Counted from the stretch's first letter, positions 6,881-16,375 are shown. The stretch: DNA of 64,000 bases from Candidatus Nitrosopelagicus sp. (GCA_028345575.1 JAOMDR010000001.1:62001-126000); one strand, 5' to 3'. A program made the numbers and translations. Notes: generated by a model from the letters alone, not told the origin.

Positions 6881-7627
6881 TTGGTTTTTTCAGCTAAGAC
6901 AAATGGAGCAGAAGAATGGAAGGCAATCATTTCTGCAATTTCTACACTTGTAGAAGAGGCAACATTTGAAGCAACCGTAGAGGGAATATCCTTTAGAGGA
7001 ATGGATCCTTCTCATGTAGCATTAATTGATATTAATTGGCCAAACTCTGCATTTGAAAAGTACAATTGTGATAGTGACATAAAATTTGGAGTTCGTATTG
7101 ATGAATTTTCAAAACTAATTAAAAGATCTGATAAAAGCAATTCAATTGAAATTAACATATCTGATGATAATATGCTTCTAGTTACTATAGGTAAAAATAA
7201 AAAATACAAAATGCGATTAATTGAAAGTTCAGCATCTGATACACCACTTCCAAAAATCCCATATGATACAAAAATATCACTAACATCTTCCGCATTAGAT
7301 AAAATTCTTGGAGACGTTCAAGTGGTTTCTGATTATCTAACCATTGCCTCTAGTGAATCATCTACTACATTTTCTGGAAAGGGCGACTCTGGCGAAGTTG
7401 ATATCTCATTAGAAAATAGTCAAGATGAAATTCAGGAATTATCCGTAAAACAAGAAAGTATTGGAACATACAGCCTAGAATATCTAAATCCTATAATCAA
7501 GGCTGTTGGTAGTAGTGTTGATATTGTTACATGTGAATATTCTACGGCAAAACCTCTAAGAGTTGAATTCAAGGTTTCAAATTTAGGTCAAATTCATTTC
7601 TATTTAGCTCCTCGTGTTGAGAGTTAG
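6881..7627 (+). CDS. pcn: DNA polymerase sliding clamp PCNA
   Basis: This 248-residue protein is the archaeal PCNA homologue, the trimeric clamp for DNA polymerase, FEN1 and ligase. The N-terminal repeat contains AISTLVEEATFEATVEGISFRGMDPSHVALIDINW, matching the family's helix and strand order. The interdomain and C-terminal repeats follow, ending IHFYLAPRVES. The start is TTG (MVFSAKTNG). It lies downstream of rpoL and TFS with only 34 bp between, so all three may share a transcript. Confidence 0.95.
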   Translation: MVFSAKTNGAEEWKAIISAISTLVEEATFEATVEGISFRGMDPSHVALIDINWPNSAFEKYNCDSDIKFGVRIDEFSKLIKRSDKSNSIEINISDDNMLLVTIGKNKKYKMRLIESSASDTPLPKIPYDTKISLTSSALDKILGDVQVVSDYLTIASSESSTTFSGKGDSGEVDISLENSQDEIQELSVKQESIGTYSLEYLNPIIKAVGSSVDIVTCEYSTAKPLRVEFKVSNLGQIHFYLAPRVES

Positions 7628-7660
7628 AATTTTAAGACCAATTGTTCAGGTAAAACAGAT

Positions 7661-9061
7661 TTGAAATTAGTAGTAAAATTCGGTGGAACATCATTGGCAA
7701 CTGTCAAGGATATCAAAAACGTAGCAAAAACTGTAGATAAAATAGCAAAAAAGAACAAAACTGTAGTTGTATGTTCTGCAGTAGATGGCGTCACTGATGA
7801 ATTAATTCACATATCATCGTTAATAGAAAAAGGAAATAAAAAAGATGCAAACAGAATGCTTGCAAAAATATCTCAAAAACATAAACAATTCGCTACACAT
7901 TTAGTTGTAAATCCTAAAATTCTAAAATCACTTTCAAACAAACTGAATTCTGATTTATCTGAATTAGAAGAATTAGTTCATGGATTAATTTTACTGGGAG
8001 AAGTGACACCACGTTCATATGATTATTTGATCTCTTTTGGTGAAAGATTATCGATTGATCTGGTATCTTTTTCGTTACAAGAATTAAAAAATAAATCTAT
8101 ACCATTGAGTGGTAAAGAGGCAGGAATAGTTACCGATTCTAATTTTGGTGATTCACGACCTCTTATGGATACTACAAGAATCCGTCTTTCAAAAATAATT
8201 AATGAACATTTAACAAAAAATACTATACCTGTTGTAGCTGGATTTGCAGGTGCAGATCAATATGATCATACCACCACTTTTGGTCGTGGAGGCTCTGACT
8301 ATACTGCAACAATAATTGCATCATGTATCGACGCAAACGAAATCTGGCTAATGAGTGATGTTGAAGGAATGATGACTGCAGATCCAAAGTTAATAAAGAA
8401 TGCAAAACTTCTCAAACAAGTTTCATATTCTGAAGCAATTGAGATGGCTAGATTTGGTGCAAAACAGATCCATCCAAGAACATTCGAACCATTATTATCT
8501 AAAAAAATTCCAATGCGGATTAGAAGTAGTTTTGATGTAAATAATCAGGGAACTCTCGTCACATTACCTCATTCTAAATCTCAAGATTCTGTAAAATGTG
8601 TATCTGCAATTAGAAAAGTAGGATTACTTGATTTAACCGGTGGGATATTATTTGCAGGACCTGGTGCTGCTGCAAAAATCTTCTCAGTTCTTGCAAAAAA
8701 CGACATTAATGCAATGATGGTATCATCAAATCCATCTGAATCAAGCATAACAATTGTTGTAAGAAAAGAGGATCTTCCAAAAGCAGAAAATGTATTAGAA
8801 ATTAATCTACTTGGGACAACTCTTAAAAAAATTGAAACAATTCCAAATGTTGCGATAATTGCAGTAATTGGTTCTGGAATGAGAGGTAAAGTTGGAATAG
8901 CATCTAGAGTGTTTTTAGCAGCACAAAAATCAAACTCAAATGTTATGATGATTGCACAAGGATCATCTGAGTTAAATTTAGCATTTGTTGTAAAAGATAA
9001 TGACTGTAAGGCAGTAGTTCAATCACTACATAATGAGTTCAAATTGAACACCATAAAGTAA
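7661..9061 (+). CDS. lysC: Aspartate kinase
   Basis: This 466-residue enzyme phosphorylates aspartate to 4-aspartyl phosphate, the first step to Lys, Thr and Met. The N-terminal KFGGTS motif is at residues 6-11. The nucleotide-binding FGRGGSDYTATIIASCIDANEIWLMSDVEGMMTADP region is intact, followed by EAIEMARFGAKQIHPRT. The C-terminal 150 residues contain two ACT domains, expected to mediate feedback by lysine or threonine. The TTG start gives MKLVVKFGG directly. It lies 33 bp downstream of PCNA. Confidence 0.95.
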   Translation: MKLVVKFGGTSLATVKDIKNVAKTVDKIAKKNKTVVVCSAVDGVTDELIHISSLIEKGNKKDANRMLAKISQKHKQFATHLVVNPKILKSLSNKLNSDLSELEELVHGLILLGEVTPRSYDYLISFGERLSIDLVSFSLQELKNKSIPLSGKEAGIVTDSNFGDSRPLMDTTRIRLSKIINEHLTKNTIPVVAGFAGADQYDHTTTFGRGGSDYTATIIASCIDANEIWLMSDVEGMMTADPKLIKNAKLLKQVSYSEAIEMARFGAKQIHPRTFEPLLSKKIPMRIRSSFDVNNQGTLVTLPHSKSQDSVKCVSAIRKVGLLDLTGGILFAGPGAAAKIFSVLAKNDINAMMVSSNPSESSITIVVRKEDLPKAENVLEINLLGTTLKKIETIPNVAIIAVIGSGMRGKVGIASRVFLAAQKSNSNVMMIAQGSSELNLAFVVKDNDCKAVVQSLHNEFKLNTIK

Positions 9062-9098
9062 GATAAGGGATAAATTATTCAAACAATCTTCATTTTCC

Positions 9099-9884
9099 AT
9101 GGAAGGTAAACTGTACATTGTTGGAGTTGGTCCAGGTAATAACGATCATATGACATTTCGAGCAAAACAGGTTATTGAAGAAAGTGATACTATAGTTGGT
9201 TACACAACTTATGTCGATTTAGTTCAAGATTTGATTCAAGGAAAAGAAATTCATAGTTATGCAATGACTCAAGAAGTAGAACGTGCACATCAATGTATTG
9301 ATTTAGCTAAAGAAGGAAAAATTGTATCACTTGTTTCAAGTGGTGATCCTGGAATTTATGGAATGGCTGGATTGATTTTTGAGGTACTTGCAGAATCTGG
9401 CTGGGATCCAAAAAGTGGTTTACATGTTGAATTAATTCCTGGAGTCTCTGCACTGAACTCTTGTGCAAGTATTATTGGTTCCCCATTAATGACAGACTTT
9501 GCGGTTTGTAGTATGAGTGATCTGATGGTCCCATGGGAAATTATAGTAAAAAGAGTAGAGGCTGCTGCACAAGGAGACTTTGTTTTAGTAATTTACAATC
9601 CTGCAAGTAAGAAAAGAATTCATCAGTTGCAAGATACTCGAAAGATATTACTAAAACATAGAAAACCAACAACACCTGTTGCAATAATTAAAGGAGCATA
9701 CAGAGAATCTGAAACTGTAATTATGACTGATTTAGAACACATGGAAAATTATGAAGAGCAATTAGGAATGACTAGTACTGTGATTGTTGGTAATTCTTCA
9801 ACATACAACTTTAAGGATTTAATGATTAACCCACGTGGTTACAAATCAAAGTATAATCTTGAAGAACCAGAAATTAAAAACTAG
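9099..9884 (+). CDS. cobJ: Precorrin-3B / cobalt-precorrin-3 C17-methyltransferase
   Basis: This 261-residue SAM-dependent methyltransferase contracts the corrin ring during cobalamin synthesis. It begins KLYIVGVGPGNNDHMTFRA, the glycine-rich loop of the tetrapyrrole methyltransferase family. It continues with VSLVSSGDPGIYGMAGLIFE and IPGVSALNSCASIIGSPL, which are specific for the CobJ/CbiH branch. The length is that of a single-domain CbiH. No other corrin gene is adjacent, but a BluB-type gene lies at 18518. It is convergent with tyrS, overlapping by 4 bp. Confidence 0.9.
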   Translation: MEGKLYIVGVGPGNNDHMTFRAKQVIEESDTIVGYTTYVDLVQDLIQGKEIHSYAMTQEVERAHQCIDLAKEGKIVSLVSSGDPGIYGMAGLIFEVLAESGWDPKSGLHVELIPGVSALNSCASIIGSPLMTDFAVCSMSDLMVPWEIIVKRVEAAAQGDFVLVIYNPASKKRIHQLQDTRKILLKHRKPTTPVAIIKGAYRESETVIMTDLEHMENYEEQLGMTSTVIVGNSSTYNFKDLMINPRGYKSKYNLEEPEIKN

Positions 9885-10927
9885 TGACTATTTTTAATTA
9901 ATTCAAACAATTCATTACTTAATGAAATTTTATCTCTAATAGGAGCAATAATTTTCACCATGTATTCTCCTACTGTATTTTTCAAATCACCTGGGTGTAA
10001 ATTCTTTTGAGCAAAATCTGCTTCTAACTCTTCATACGAATTGTATGTTATGTTTCCTCCAAATTTTTCGGGTCTTTCTATTGATATTGAATCATATTCG
10101 TGAAATACAATTTGTCTTGCAAGTTCCAAGACTGGATTATTCTCTGTTAATCCTTCTTCGCACCAGCCTTTTCTAATCTTCTTTGTAATCTCATCATCAG
10201 AATTGTGTATAAAAATTCCAGAATTTGGATCTGATTTACTCATTTTTCCAGGTTCTGCTGTAGCATCACCTTTTGGTTGTGTTAATCCTGGTAACAATGA
10301 ATGATGTACAGCAACAGGAACCTTCCATTTCATTTTTGGAAAAATTTCTCTTACTAGCATGTGAATTTTTCGTTGGTCCATTCCTGCGTGAACGATATCT
10401 AAATCTAAAGAGTGAATGTCTGCTGCCTGCATTGGTGGATATAGTAATTTTGCTAAATCAATTTTATCTTCATTTTCTGATCTCCCCATGATTGTTAGTG
10501 TACGCATTGTTCTTGCAAGAGTCATATGTTTTGTAAATTTCACAAGTTCTGCCCAATACTCTTTTTTTGAATCATAAAGTTCTGTACCCATTACAATGTT
10601 TACACCTGGACAAACTAATCTGAATGCATCTGCATAATATTTTGAAACCTTAGAAATTGTCTCTAAATTTCCACCAAGTTTATCATTAATCAAAGTGTGC
10701 CAGTCTGCTAAAAATACAGTACAATCAATTCCTGCTTTCATGAAATCATTAATTTTAAAACCTGTGCTGATTAAACTTCCAAGATGTAAAAATCCAGAGA
10801 TCTCTAATCCAATGTAGTGCTTTGGTTTTGAGTTTGTGTTTAAAAGTTCAATTAACTCTGCTTCATCTTTTACTATTTCTTTTGTAGGTGGTCTTTTGAT
10901 TAGTTCTACTTTTTCCGCAACATCCAT
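9881..10927 (-). CDS. tyrS: Tyrosyl-tRNA synthetase
   Basis: This 348-residue class I aminoacyl-tRNA synthetase is of the archaeal/eukaryotic TyrRS type. It shows the HIGH-equivalent HLGS at residues 48-51, the VHAGMDQRKIHMLVRE tyrosine-recognition segment, and KMSKS at 228-232. The C-terminal RPEKFGG...TYNSYEELEADF...LHPGDLKN block is diagnostic of archaeal TyrRS and separates it from TrpRS. There is no C-terminal S4-like domain, as expected for archaea. Confidence 0.93.
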   Translation of the reverse strand: MDVAEKVELIKRPPTKEIVKDEAELIELLNTNSKPKHYIGLEISGFLHLGSLISTGFKINDFMKAGIDCTVFLADWHTLINDKLGGNLETISKVSKYYADAFRLVCPGVNIVMGTELYDSKKEYWAELVKFTKHMTLARTMRTLTIMGRSENEDKIDLAKLLYPPMQAADIHSLDLDIVHAGMDQRKIHMLVREIFPKMKWKVPVAVHHSLLPGLTQPKGDATAEPGKMSKSDPNSGIFIHNSDDEITKKIRKGWCEEGLTENNPVLELARQIVFHEYDSISIERPEKFGGNITYNSYEELEADFAQKNLHPGDLKNTVGEYMVKIIAPIRDKISLSNELFELIKNSH

Positions 10928-11021
10928 TTTAACAGATTTTTCTTTTGTTTATCTATAAAGTATTGTATTAATTTTTATAATTATATGATAAAATTTGTCG
11001 ATGTCTATTTTCTATTACACA

Positions 11022-11516
11022 CTAAAAATCTAACATTTCTATTGTATTGTTTGTAATTTCATCAATTGTTTCTGGATAATATTCATTCAATATTCCTTCT
11101 ATCTGTTCAGGATTTCTTAATGAATACTTGTTTGAGGGTATATCGTATTGTTTTTCAATAATCTTTTCTTTGAATAATTCATTTAGATTAACAGATACCA
11201 CTGAAGGTGATTTTTTGATAAAATCTCTAATTTCAAGTGATGTAGCGGTTCCTTTCTTAAGTAAAAATAAAATTAATTTTTTTTGGCTTGATTTTGTCAT
11301 ATATTTGCAAATTTTAGCTTCTTCAGCTGATATTCCTGCAGGATATAGGCGTGTAACTCTTGGTGTTCTTTCCAGTTCTATACTTTTTTCATCTTCTAAT
11401 TTTTTTACATAATGACTTAATGTACCATTTCTAATGTTTGAAACTTTCATTATTTCATTAAATCTAATTCCAGGATTCTTGTTTACAATTTCTAAAACAG
11501 TTTTTCTTCTATCCAA
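11022..11516 (-). CDS. Winged-helix transcriptional regulator with two HTH units
   Basis: This 164-residue protein has an N-terminal winged helix (residues 1-60: IRFNEIMKVSNIRNGTLSHYVKKLEDEKSIEL) and a second HTH-like unit around residues 75-130 (TATSLEIRDFIKKSPSVVSVNLNELFKEKII). Two-wHTH regulators of this sort occur in many archaea. No metal ligands or effector domain are evident. It precedes a membrane-protein pair on the same strand with a roughly 100-bp gap, so no regulon can be assigned. Confidence 0.75.
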   Translation of the reverse strand: MDRRKTVLEIVNKNPGIRFNEIMKVSNIRNGTLSHYVKKLEDEKSIELERTPRVTRLYPAGISAEEAKICKYMTKSSQKKLILFLLKKGTATSLEIRDFIKKSPSVVSVNLNELFKEKIIEKQYDIPSNKYSLRNPEQIEGILNEYYPETIDEITNNTIEMLDF

Positions 11517-11615
11517 TTACTTCTCTAATCTACTTTCTATAATCTTAGAATATAAATCCATTTTTCTAATTTTTTTTATAAATTTCTAGAAAGTATTAAA
11601 TGCATATTATTAGAT

Positions 11616-12020
11616 TCATCGTTTGTAAAAAACACCGACCGCGAATAATGCTGTCATAATTAATATCGAAATATCTAAAATTTCCCCCCCGCCAAACATA
11701 TCTTCCTCAGGATGTGGTTGTAAAATTTCTGAATACATGTAAGCTGCTTGTCCAAATGCTAAAACTCCAAATGCAAATGCAGAAAATAACATTCTAGAAA
11801 TTTTGGTTTTCATGTATGCAATTCCTGCCATTATTGACAAAAATGCTGCTAGAACAAAACCAATCTCATGAATTGCAACATGAAGTAAATGTTCACCTTC
11901 TAAAACCTGATTCAAAATCAATGGTATTGATAAGATTGCAATTGAACCAACTATTGCAATAAGAAATATTGAATATTTTTTTTCATTGATAAAGTATGTC
12001 ATAAAAGAATACTCATTCAT
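11616..12020 (-). CDS. Small polytopic membrane protein, 134 residues
   Basis: Four hydrophobic segments are visible, at about residues 15-35, 45-65, 75-95 and 112-130, linked by short loops. The loop HPEEDMFGGGEI is acidic. Histidines in the second segment (HVAIHEIG) could bind metal or heme, but no known motif is complete. The next gene on the same strand, 36 bp upstream, is also a four-segment membrane protein, so the two probably function together. I do not recognise the family. Confidence 0.6.
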   Translation of the reverse strand: MNEYSFMTYFINEKKYSIFLIAIVGSIAILSIPLILNQVLEGEHLLHVAIHEIGFVLAAFLSIMAGIAYMKTKISRMLFSAFAFGVLAFGQAAYMYSEILQPHPEEDMFGGGEILDISILIMTALFAVGVFYKR

Positions 12021-12055
12021 GAATATTTAATCAAAATTAAATTTTTATTACTAAA

Positions 12056-12631
12056 TTACTCTTCAGGCAATAATTCTTCTTTTGATTTTCTAGGTCTTGT
12101 GCTCAAGTAAAATGCATGTGCACTAATCAAAAATCCTACAGACCAAATTTTTGTTGCAAATATTAAATTCCATGGTCTATCTGGATCTGGATAGTGTACT
12201 GCTAGTTTGTCTATGTCTGGAGTTGTTCCGTCAATTACCATTTGTGATGTAATTTCTGCATTTAGTACGGTGAAACTCCATAAAACTTCGTATAAACAAA
12301 TTACCGCAAAACCTAACAACATTAGTTGCAGTAAGGCCATTCTGTATGATTGTAATCCAACTGTTCTTTTCCAACCAATTCTTGAAACACAGTACCATGA
12401 AATTATACATGCAAATGATAACCATGTGGTAAGATTTGCAAAGTTTTCAAATGGAACATGTGTGTTTACTAAAACTTCGCCCATCACATAATATCCAGTT
12501 TCTTGCCATTCGCCAATCATCATGACCATACCGTATATCATGATAGTTACCATCATTGCAGAAGCAGTATAAAATATGTACAGAAAAACTCTGTACTGCT
12601 TATCGCTTTCTTGTAGATGACGAACTTTCAT
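12056..12631 (-). CDS. Polytopic membrane protein, 191 residues
   Basis: Four transmembrane segments are apparent, at about residues 15-42, 65-85, 98-125 and 150-172. A long loop between the third and fourth (TSQMVIDGTTPDIDKLAVHYPDPDRPWN) is likely extracytoplasmic. The C-terminus is charged (RPRKSKEELLPEE). The family is not recognised. It is co-oriented with the smaller membrane protein downstream and probably co-transcribed. The composition matches the genome's other envelope proteins. Confidence 0.6.
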   Translation of the reverse strand: MKVRHLQESDKQYRVFLYIFYTASAMMVTIMIYGMVMMIGEWQETGYYVMGEVLVNTHVPFENFANLTTWLSFACIISWYCVSRIGWKRTVGLQSYRMALLQLMLLGFAVICLYEVLWSFTVLNAEITSQMVIDGTTPDIDKLAVHYPDPDRPWNLIFATKIWSVGFLISAHAFYLSTRPRKSKEELLPEE

Positions 12632-12689
12632 TTCATCGGTTTTTAATAGACCTACTATAAAATTATTTCAATCACATTATACGATGAAA

Positions 12690-13022
12690 CTAGTAACCAT
12701 CTTTCTGTCGTTGCCTGTTAATCTCATTTTTTCTCTCATATTCTTTCAAGATATCGTCAGGTGTTAGGTTTAGCTCAAGTGATGCTTGAACCACAAAGTG
12801 CCAAATATCTATAAGCTCTTCTCTGGCTTCTGCTTCATTAAATTCTGTTGGTGTCTTCCACCACTTCCAATTTGTGGTACGTTGTAGTTCTACTGCTTCA
12901 TGCATTATTGCAGTACACAATGCAGATACTTTACCTTCAGTATCTTTTGGATATCTATCGAGATTCATCATCTCTGACAAACCTTTTTGCATAGAAAAAA
13001 TTGAATCCAGTCTATCTTCCAT
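12690..13022 (-). CDS. dUTPase/MazG-like all-alpha nucleotide pyrophosphohydrolase
   Basis: This 110-residue protein has the all-alpha NTP pyrophosphatase pattern, with EAVELQ in one helix and EAREELIDIWHFVVQASLEL in another. The acidic residues of these helices coordinate Mg2+. The NWKWWKTP segment between them is typical of the dimeric dUTPase branch. A house-cleaning role, hydrolysing dUTP or a related nucleotide to the monophosphate, is likely. The length is a little short for dimeric dUTPases, so a MazG-like assignment remains possible. Confidence 0.75.
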   Translation of the reverse strand: MEDRLDSIFSMQKGLSEMMNLDRYPKDTEGKVSALCTAIMHEAVELQRTTNWKWWKTPTEFNEAEAREELIDIWHFVVQASLELNLTPDDILKEYERKNEINRQRQKDGY

Positions 13023-13054
13023 AATTTATAAAAAAAAATCTTATCTATAACTCT

Positions 13055-13948
13055 TCAAAAAGTAACCATTTTTTCATATTGTCTTATTCTTTTTGAAATA
13101 TCTAATTTCTTCAATGATGTTAATCCTGCTAATCCATATTTTCCAACAGCAAATGATCCCATTACATTTCCATAAATAATTGATTTTTTAATTTCAGAAA
13201 AACTGGTCTTATTTTTTGCAGCCAAGTGTCCAATCATTGCACCTGCGAAAGAATCTCCTGCACCTGTTGGGTCTACGACAGATTCTAATGAAAATCCAAC
13301 TGACGGAAAAATCACATCTTCATGAAATAGTAATGCACCGTGTTCTCCTTTTTTAATTACAACATAGTTGGCTCCCCAATTCATCATTTTTTTTGCACAT
13401 TTGATCAAATTGTCTTCTTTTGTGAGTAATTTTGCCTCTTCATCATTAATCACTACAGCATCAACTGATTTTATCATTTTAATTACAGCATTACGTTTTG
13501 TTGCAATCCAGTACTCTATTGTATCGCACATTGAAAATTTTACATTATCAAATTCTTTTATTATTTTTGCATTTTGTTCAGGATCATTATTTGCTAGATA
13601 AACAAATTCTGATTTTTTGTATGCATCAGGTACTTTTGGTTTAAAATCTGCTAGTACGTTTAATTCTGTTTTGAGCGTTTCTCGTACACTCATTGTTGCA
13701 TCATATTTACCATCATATCTGAATGTCTTTCCATTTAGAACTGTTAATCCTTTTAGATCAAGATGGTTTTTCAATACTGTGTGATATTTTTTAGGAAAAT
13801 CACTACCAACAACTGCAATTAATCCTGGTTTTGTGAAAAAACTTGCTGAAATTGCTGCAAATGTGGCTGCCCCTCCTAGTACGTTTTTGAGAGTTTTTTT
13901 TGGTGTTCTAATTGTATCTAGTGCAGTTGAACCAAAAACTGTTAACAT
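13055..13948 (-). CDS. PfkB/ribokinase-family carbohydrate or nucleoside kinase
   Basis: Starting at the ATG at 13948 this is a 297-residue PfkB kinase. The N-terminal TVFGSTALDTIRTP and GGAATFAAISASFF, and the C-terminal DPTGAGDSFAGAMIG with its catalytic Asp and anion hole, are intact. The substrate cannot be read from sequence; archaeal members phosphorylate ribose, adenosine, inosine or cytidine. An upstream start at 13987 is less likely, because a TATA box at 13971-13980 lies inside that extension and 26 nt before the ATG. Confidence 0.85.
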   Translation of the reverse strand: MLTVFGSTALDTIRTPKKTLKNVLGGAATFAAISASFFTKPGLIAVVGSDFPKKYHTVLKNHLDLKGLTVLNGKTFRYDGKYDATMSVRETLKTELNVLADFKPKVPDAYKKSEFVYLANNDPEQNAKIIKEFDNVKFSMCDTIEYWIATKRNAVIKMIKSVDAVVINDEEAKLLTKEDNLIKCAKKMMNWGANYVVIKKGEHGALLFHEDVIFPSVGFSLESVVDPTGAGDSFAGAMIGHLAAKNKTSFSEIKKSIIYGNVMGSFAVGKYGLAGLTSLKKLDISKRIRQYEKMVTF

Positions 13949-13970
13949 GGATTTTTTAGAAGAAATTATG

Positions 13971-13980
13971 TATAAATCCC
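13971..13980 (-). promoter_or_regulatory. TATA box of the PfkB kinase gene
   Basis: On the minus strand the sequence reads GGGATTTATA, ending about 23 nt before the ATG at 13948. This supports a leaderless start there. Confidence 0.55.
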
Positions 13981-14082
13981 TTGTCAAAAAAATTACTTGT
14001 TAATGATTTGTGTATATCTTTTGATTATCTCTCTAAGCTACTTTGAGCTAGTAAAATAAATCAATATTTGCGTAGATTACAT

Positions 14083-14511
14083 ATGGCAAAAATACGAATC
14101 AAACAAGGTCCTAATGAAATCGAGATCGATTCTAGAGACTTTTATGTTGACAATGATTCTGTAGCCGAAGTAGTTGAATCACTAAAACAATTACTTAATG
14201 AAAGATCGCAACCTGATGTAATGAGTTCATTAGATGATGCTGAATTTCATGAGCCTGAATTTTCATCACCATCTACAATTGCAGTTGATGATATTAGACA
14301 TAAGTTAAGAATTTTAGAAAAAGATTCCTTCTTTGATCAACCAAAGACCGTTGGAGAAACAGTTGCACAAATGTCTGAGTATGGTTGGACCGCAAGCCCA
14401 TTTGATGTGTCTGTTGCATTAACAAAGATGGCATTCAACAAAGAATTTCTAAAAAATACAGTTGATGACCGAAATCAGTATGTTTCAAAAGAAGCATTAC
14501 TAACTAACTAA
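14083..14511 (+). CDS. Hypothetical protein, 142 residues
   Basis: The protein starts MAKIRIKQGPNEIEIDSRDFYVDND at the ATG at 14083; a TTG at 14068 would add five unlikely residues. The N-terminal 45 residues resemble a small beta domain followed by a helix. The C-terminal part, PKTVGETVAQMSEYGWTASPFDVSVALTKMAFNKEFLK, looks like a compact helical or winged-helix segment. There are no Cys, membrane or catalytic motifs. I recall related proteins only as hypothetical in ammonia-oxidising archaea. Function is unknown. Confidence 0.65.
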   Translation: MAKIRIKQGPNEIEIDSRDFYVDNDSVAEVVESLKQLLNERSQPDVMSSLDDAEFHEPEFSSPSTIAVDDIRHKLRILEKDSFFDQPKTVGETVAQMSEYGWTASPFDVSVALTKMAFNKEFLKNTVDDRNQYVSKEALLTN

Positions 14512-14566
14512 AAATAAAAACATAATTCTTGATAATCTATACATACTTTGAAAGCTTGATTATACC

Positions 14567-14722
14567 ATGGATGAAAAACAAGAAATTCCAAAAGAAATTG
14601 ATGATCATTTTAAATTATTTGGAAAAGAACCATGGGAAATAGAATATGGTGACAAATGTCCTTTGTGTAATTCTAGATTTGATGAGTTTGAAGGATGTGC
14701 TTGTGATTCAAATGGTGACTAA
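14567..14722 (+). CDS. Small acidic CPLC zinc-ribbon-like protein, 51 residues
   Basis: This short gene reads MDEKQEIPKE from an ATG at 14567 and ends CACDSNGD at a TAA at 14720-14722. C31-P-L-C34 and C44-A-C46 provide four cysteines for a half-ribbon or rubredoxin-like zinc site. The protein is strongly acidic. Its stop overlaps the convergent gene by 4 bp. It follows the gene at 14083 by 55 bp and might share its transcript. Function is unknown. Confidence 0.65.
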   Translation: MDEKQEIPKEIDDHFKLFGKEPWEIEYGDKCPLCNSRFDEFEGCACDSNGD

Positions 14723-15888
14723 TTTTTCTTTAATTTAATAACAATTACAACAACTACTGCAACAATAATCCCTACAGCAATAATTCCGACAAATGTCATA
14801 TCATTTTCAGAATTATTTATTTGGCCTTTTTTTAATTCATCACTAAACGATAAATTATCCAATTTCTCATCTTCTGTTTGTTCAAATTGTGAAGCTAATT
14901 CTGAAGCTGCCTTAGTTCCTGGTATTGGAAGCGCAATTCCTTTCTTTTCTTCTACTTTTTGAGACTCTATCTCTCTTGCTTTCATATTTTCAATTTGTTG
15001 TAATCTTTTTTGATGTTCTTCTGGTGTTGCACCCATAATCGAAATAATTCCTTCACTAGATGTTCTAAATGATATACTTACATGAGTTTCGTTTTGAGAA
15101 AATTCTGTTTTTCTAATTTTATCTAATTGATCTAAACTAGTATCATCTTTTTCTGTGAAGTAAACATCATATGGATTTAAGAAATTATCTAAAGGAATTT
15201 TTAAAACATACAATTGATCTTTATCGATTACATTAAAATTTAGTAACTGTGTTCCACCTTCAATAAATTCTATTTCAAAAATTTTTCCATTTGATAATAA
15301 TTCTATGTTGAATTTACCTTCCACAGATGAAATCTCTTTTGTGGATACTTTTTCATCATGGAAATACTCTAACAATAAACCACATCCTATACAATTAACT
15401 CCATCTGCATCACTAACATCTATTGGTCTAGAGTTTGCAAAAATTAACTCCATATCATCTTCAACCATTATCATTACATCAAATGGAAATACAATATTTT
15501 TTTTCCATAAGCCGTCTTCTAATTCCATAAAATTATCTATATCATATTCTGCAATCAAATCATAATTGCCTAATTTTTGATTTAAAATAATAAATTTTGA
15601 TTCTCCAAATGTCTCTTTATCATATGAGAAACTTAGTTTATCACCATCTTCATCTGTAACTGACAAGTTTGAATGTGCACCTGGTAATATTTCAATTAGT
15701 CTTGGTCTGTCAGCATTCCATGCACCTGTTTCTATTACATGCTTAACATGAACATCTGAATGTTTTCCTACTTCGAAAATTATTTGTTGTTGTTCAACTA
15801 ATAGACCTAAATCTTCTTGTGCATACACTTGTGGTGAAACTGAAATTAATACAATTGAAAATATTATGAATAAAATTTTCTTTTCCAA
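14719..15888 (-). CDS. Secreted, C-terminally membrane-anchored protein
   Basis: A TTG at 15888, 5 bp after the cyclophilin stop, gives a 389-residue protein with a clear signal peptide (EKKILFIIFSIVLISVSP then VYAQ). A long beta-rich extracytoplasmic region follows. Near the end lie a charged coiled-coil-like stretch and one hydrophobic segment (FVGIIAVGIIVAVVVVIVI) followed by KLKKN. A CIGCG pair lies mid-protein. Starts further upstream would overlap the cyclophilin gene and spoil the signal peptide. It is an envelope protein, probably co-transcribed with the cyclophilin. No family is recognised. Confidence 0.7.
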   Translation of the reverse strand: MEKKILFIIFSIVLISVSPQVYAQEDLGLLVEQQQIIFEVGKHSDVHVKHVIETGAWNADRPRLIEILPGAHSNLSVTDEDGDKLSFSYDKETFGESKFIILNQKLGNYDLIAEYDIDNFMELEDGLWKKNIVFPFDVMIMVEDDMELIFANSRPIDVSDADGVNCIGCGLLLEYFHDEKVSTKEISSVEGKFNIELLSNGKIFEIEFIEGGTQLLNFNVIDKDQLYVLKIPLDNFLNPYDVYFTEKDDTSLDQLDKIRKTEFSQNETHVSISFRTSSEGIISIMGATPEEHQKRLQQIENMKAREIESQKVEEKKGIALPIPGTKAASELASQFEQTEDEKLDNLSFSDELKKGQINNSENDMTFVGIIAVGIIVAVVVVIVIKLKKN

Positions 15889-15892
15889 GATT

Positions 15893-16375
15893 TTACTCTG
15901 ATATAGAAACTTTGAGCATCTTTGCATCTTCATGAGGACAGTCATTTCCATTCCTATCAAGACTTTCTATTTTATGTGCAACATCCATTCCTTCTGTTAC
16001 CTCTCCAAATACAGTATATTCTCTATCTAGGAATGTACTATCTTTTGTTACTATGAAAAACTGTGAACCTGCACTATCAGGGTCTGTTGCTCTTGCCATT
16101 GAAACAATTCCTTCTAAATGTGATCTTGTACTAAACTCTGCTTTAACATTGAATCCAGGTCCGCCCATTCCCCATTGACTTTTCTTACCTGGATCTTTTG
16201 TATTTGGGTCTCCACCTTGAATCATAAATCCAGGGATGACTCTATGAAATAATGTACCATCATAAAACCCATCATTTGCTAGTTTGACAAAACTTCTTAC
16301 GGTTTCTGGTGCTAACTCAGGAAGTAAATTAAATGAAATATTTCCATGATTGGTTTCTATGTTTACACTAGTCAA
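15893..16375 (-). CDS. ppiA: Cyclophilin-type peptidyl-prolyl cis-trans isomerase
   Basis: This 160-residue cyclophilin catalyses proline isomerisation during folding. The catalytic and binding segments FHRVIPGFMIQGGDP, GGPGFNVKAEF, VSMARATDPDSAGSQFFI and FGEVTEGMDV are intact, including the active-site Arg of FHRV and the QFFI pocket. No signal peptide is present, so it acts in the cytosol. The following gene encodes a secreted protein 5 bp away, which suggests co-expression. Confidence 0.92.
   Translation of the reverse strand: MTSVNIETNHGNISFNLLPELAPETVRSFVKLANDGFYDGTLFHRVIPGFMIQGGDPNTKDPGKKSQWGMGGPGFNVKAEFSTRSHLEGIVSMARATDPDSAGSQFFIVTKDSTFLDREYTVFGEVTEGMDVAHKIESLDRNGNDCPHEDAKMLKVSISE

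Noticed and set aside
9881-10927. Tryptophanyl-tRNA synthetase
   Set aside because: The C-terminal RPEKFGG and LHPGDLKN blocks and overall pattern match archaeal TyrRS.
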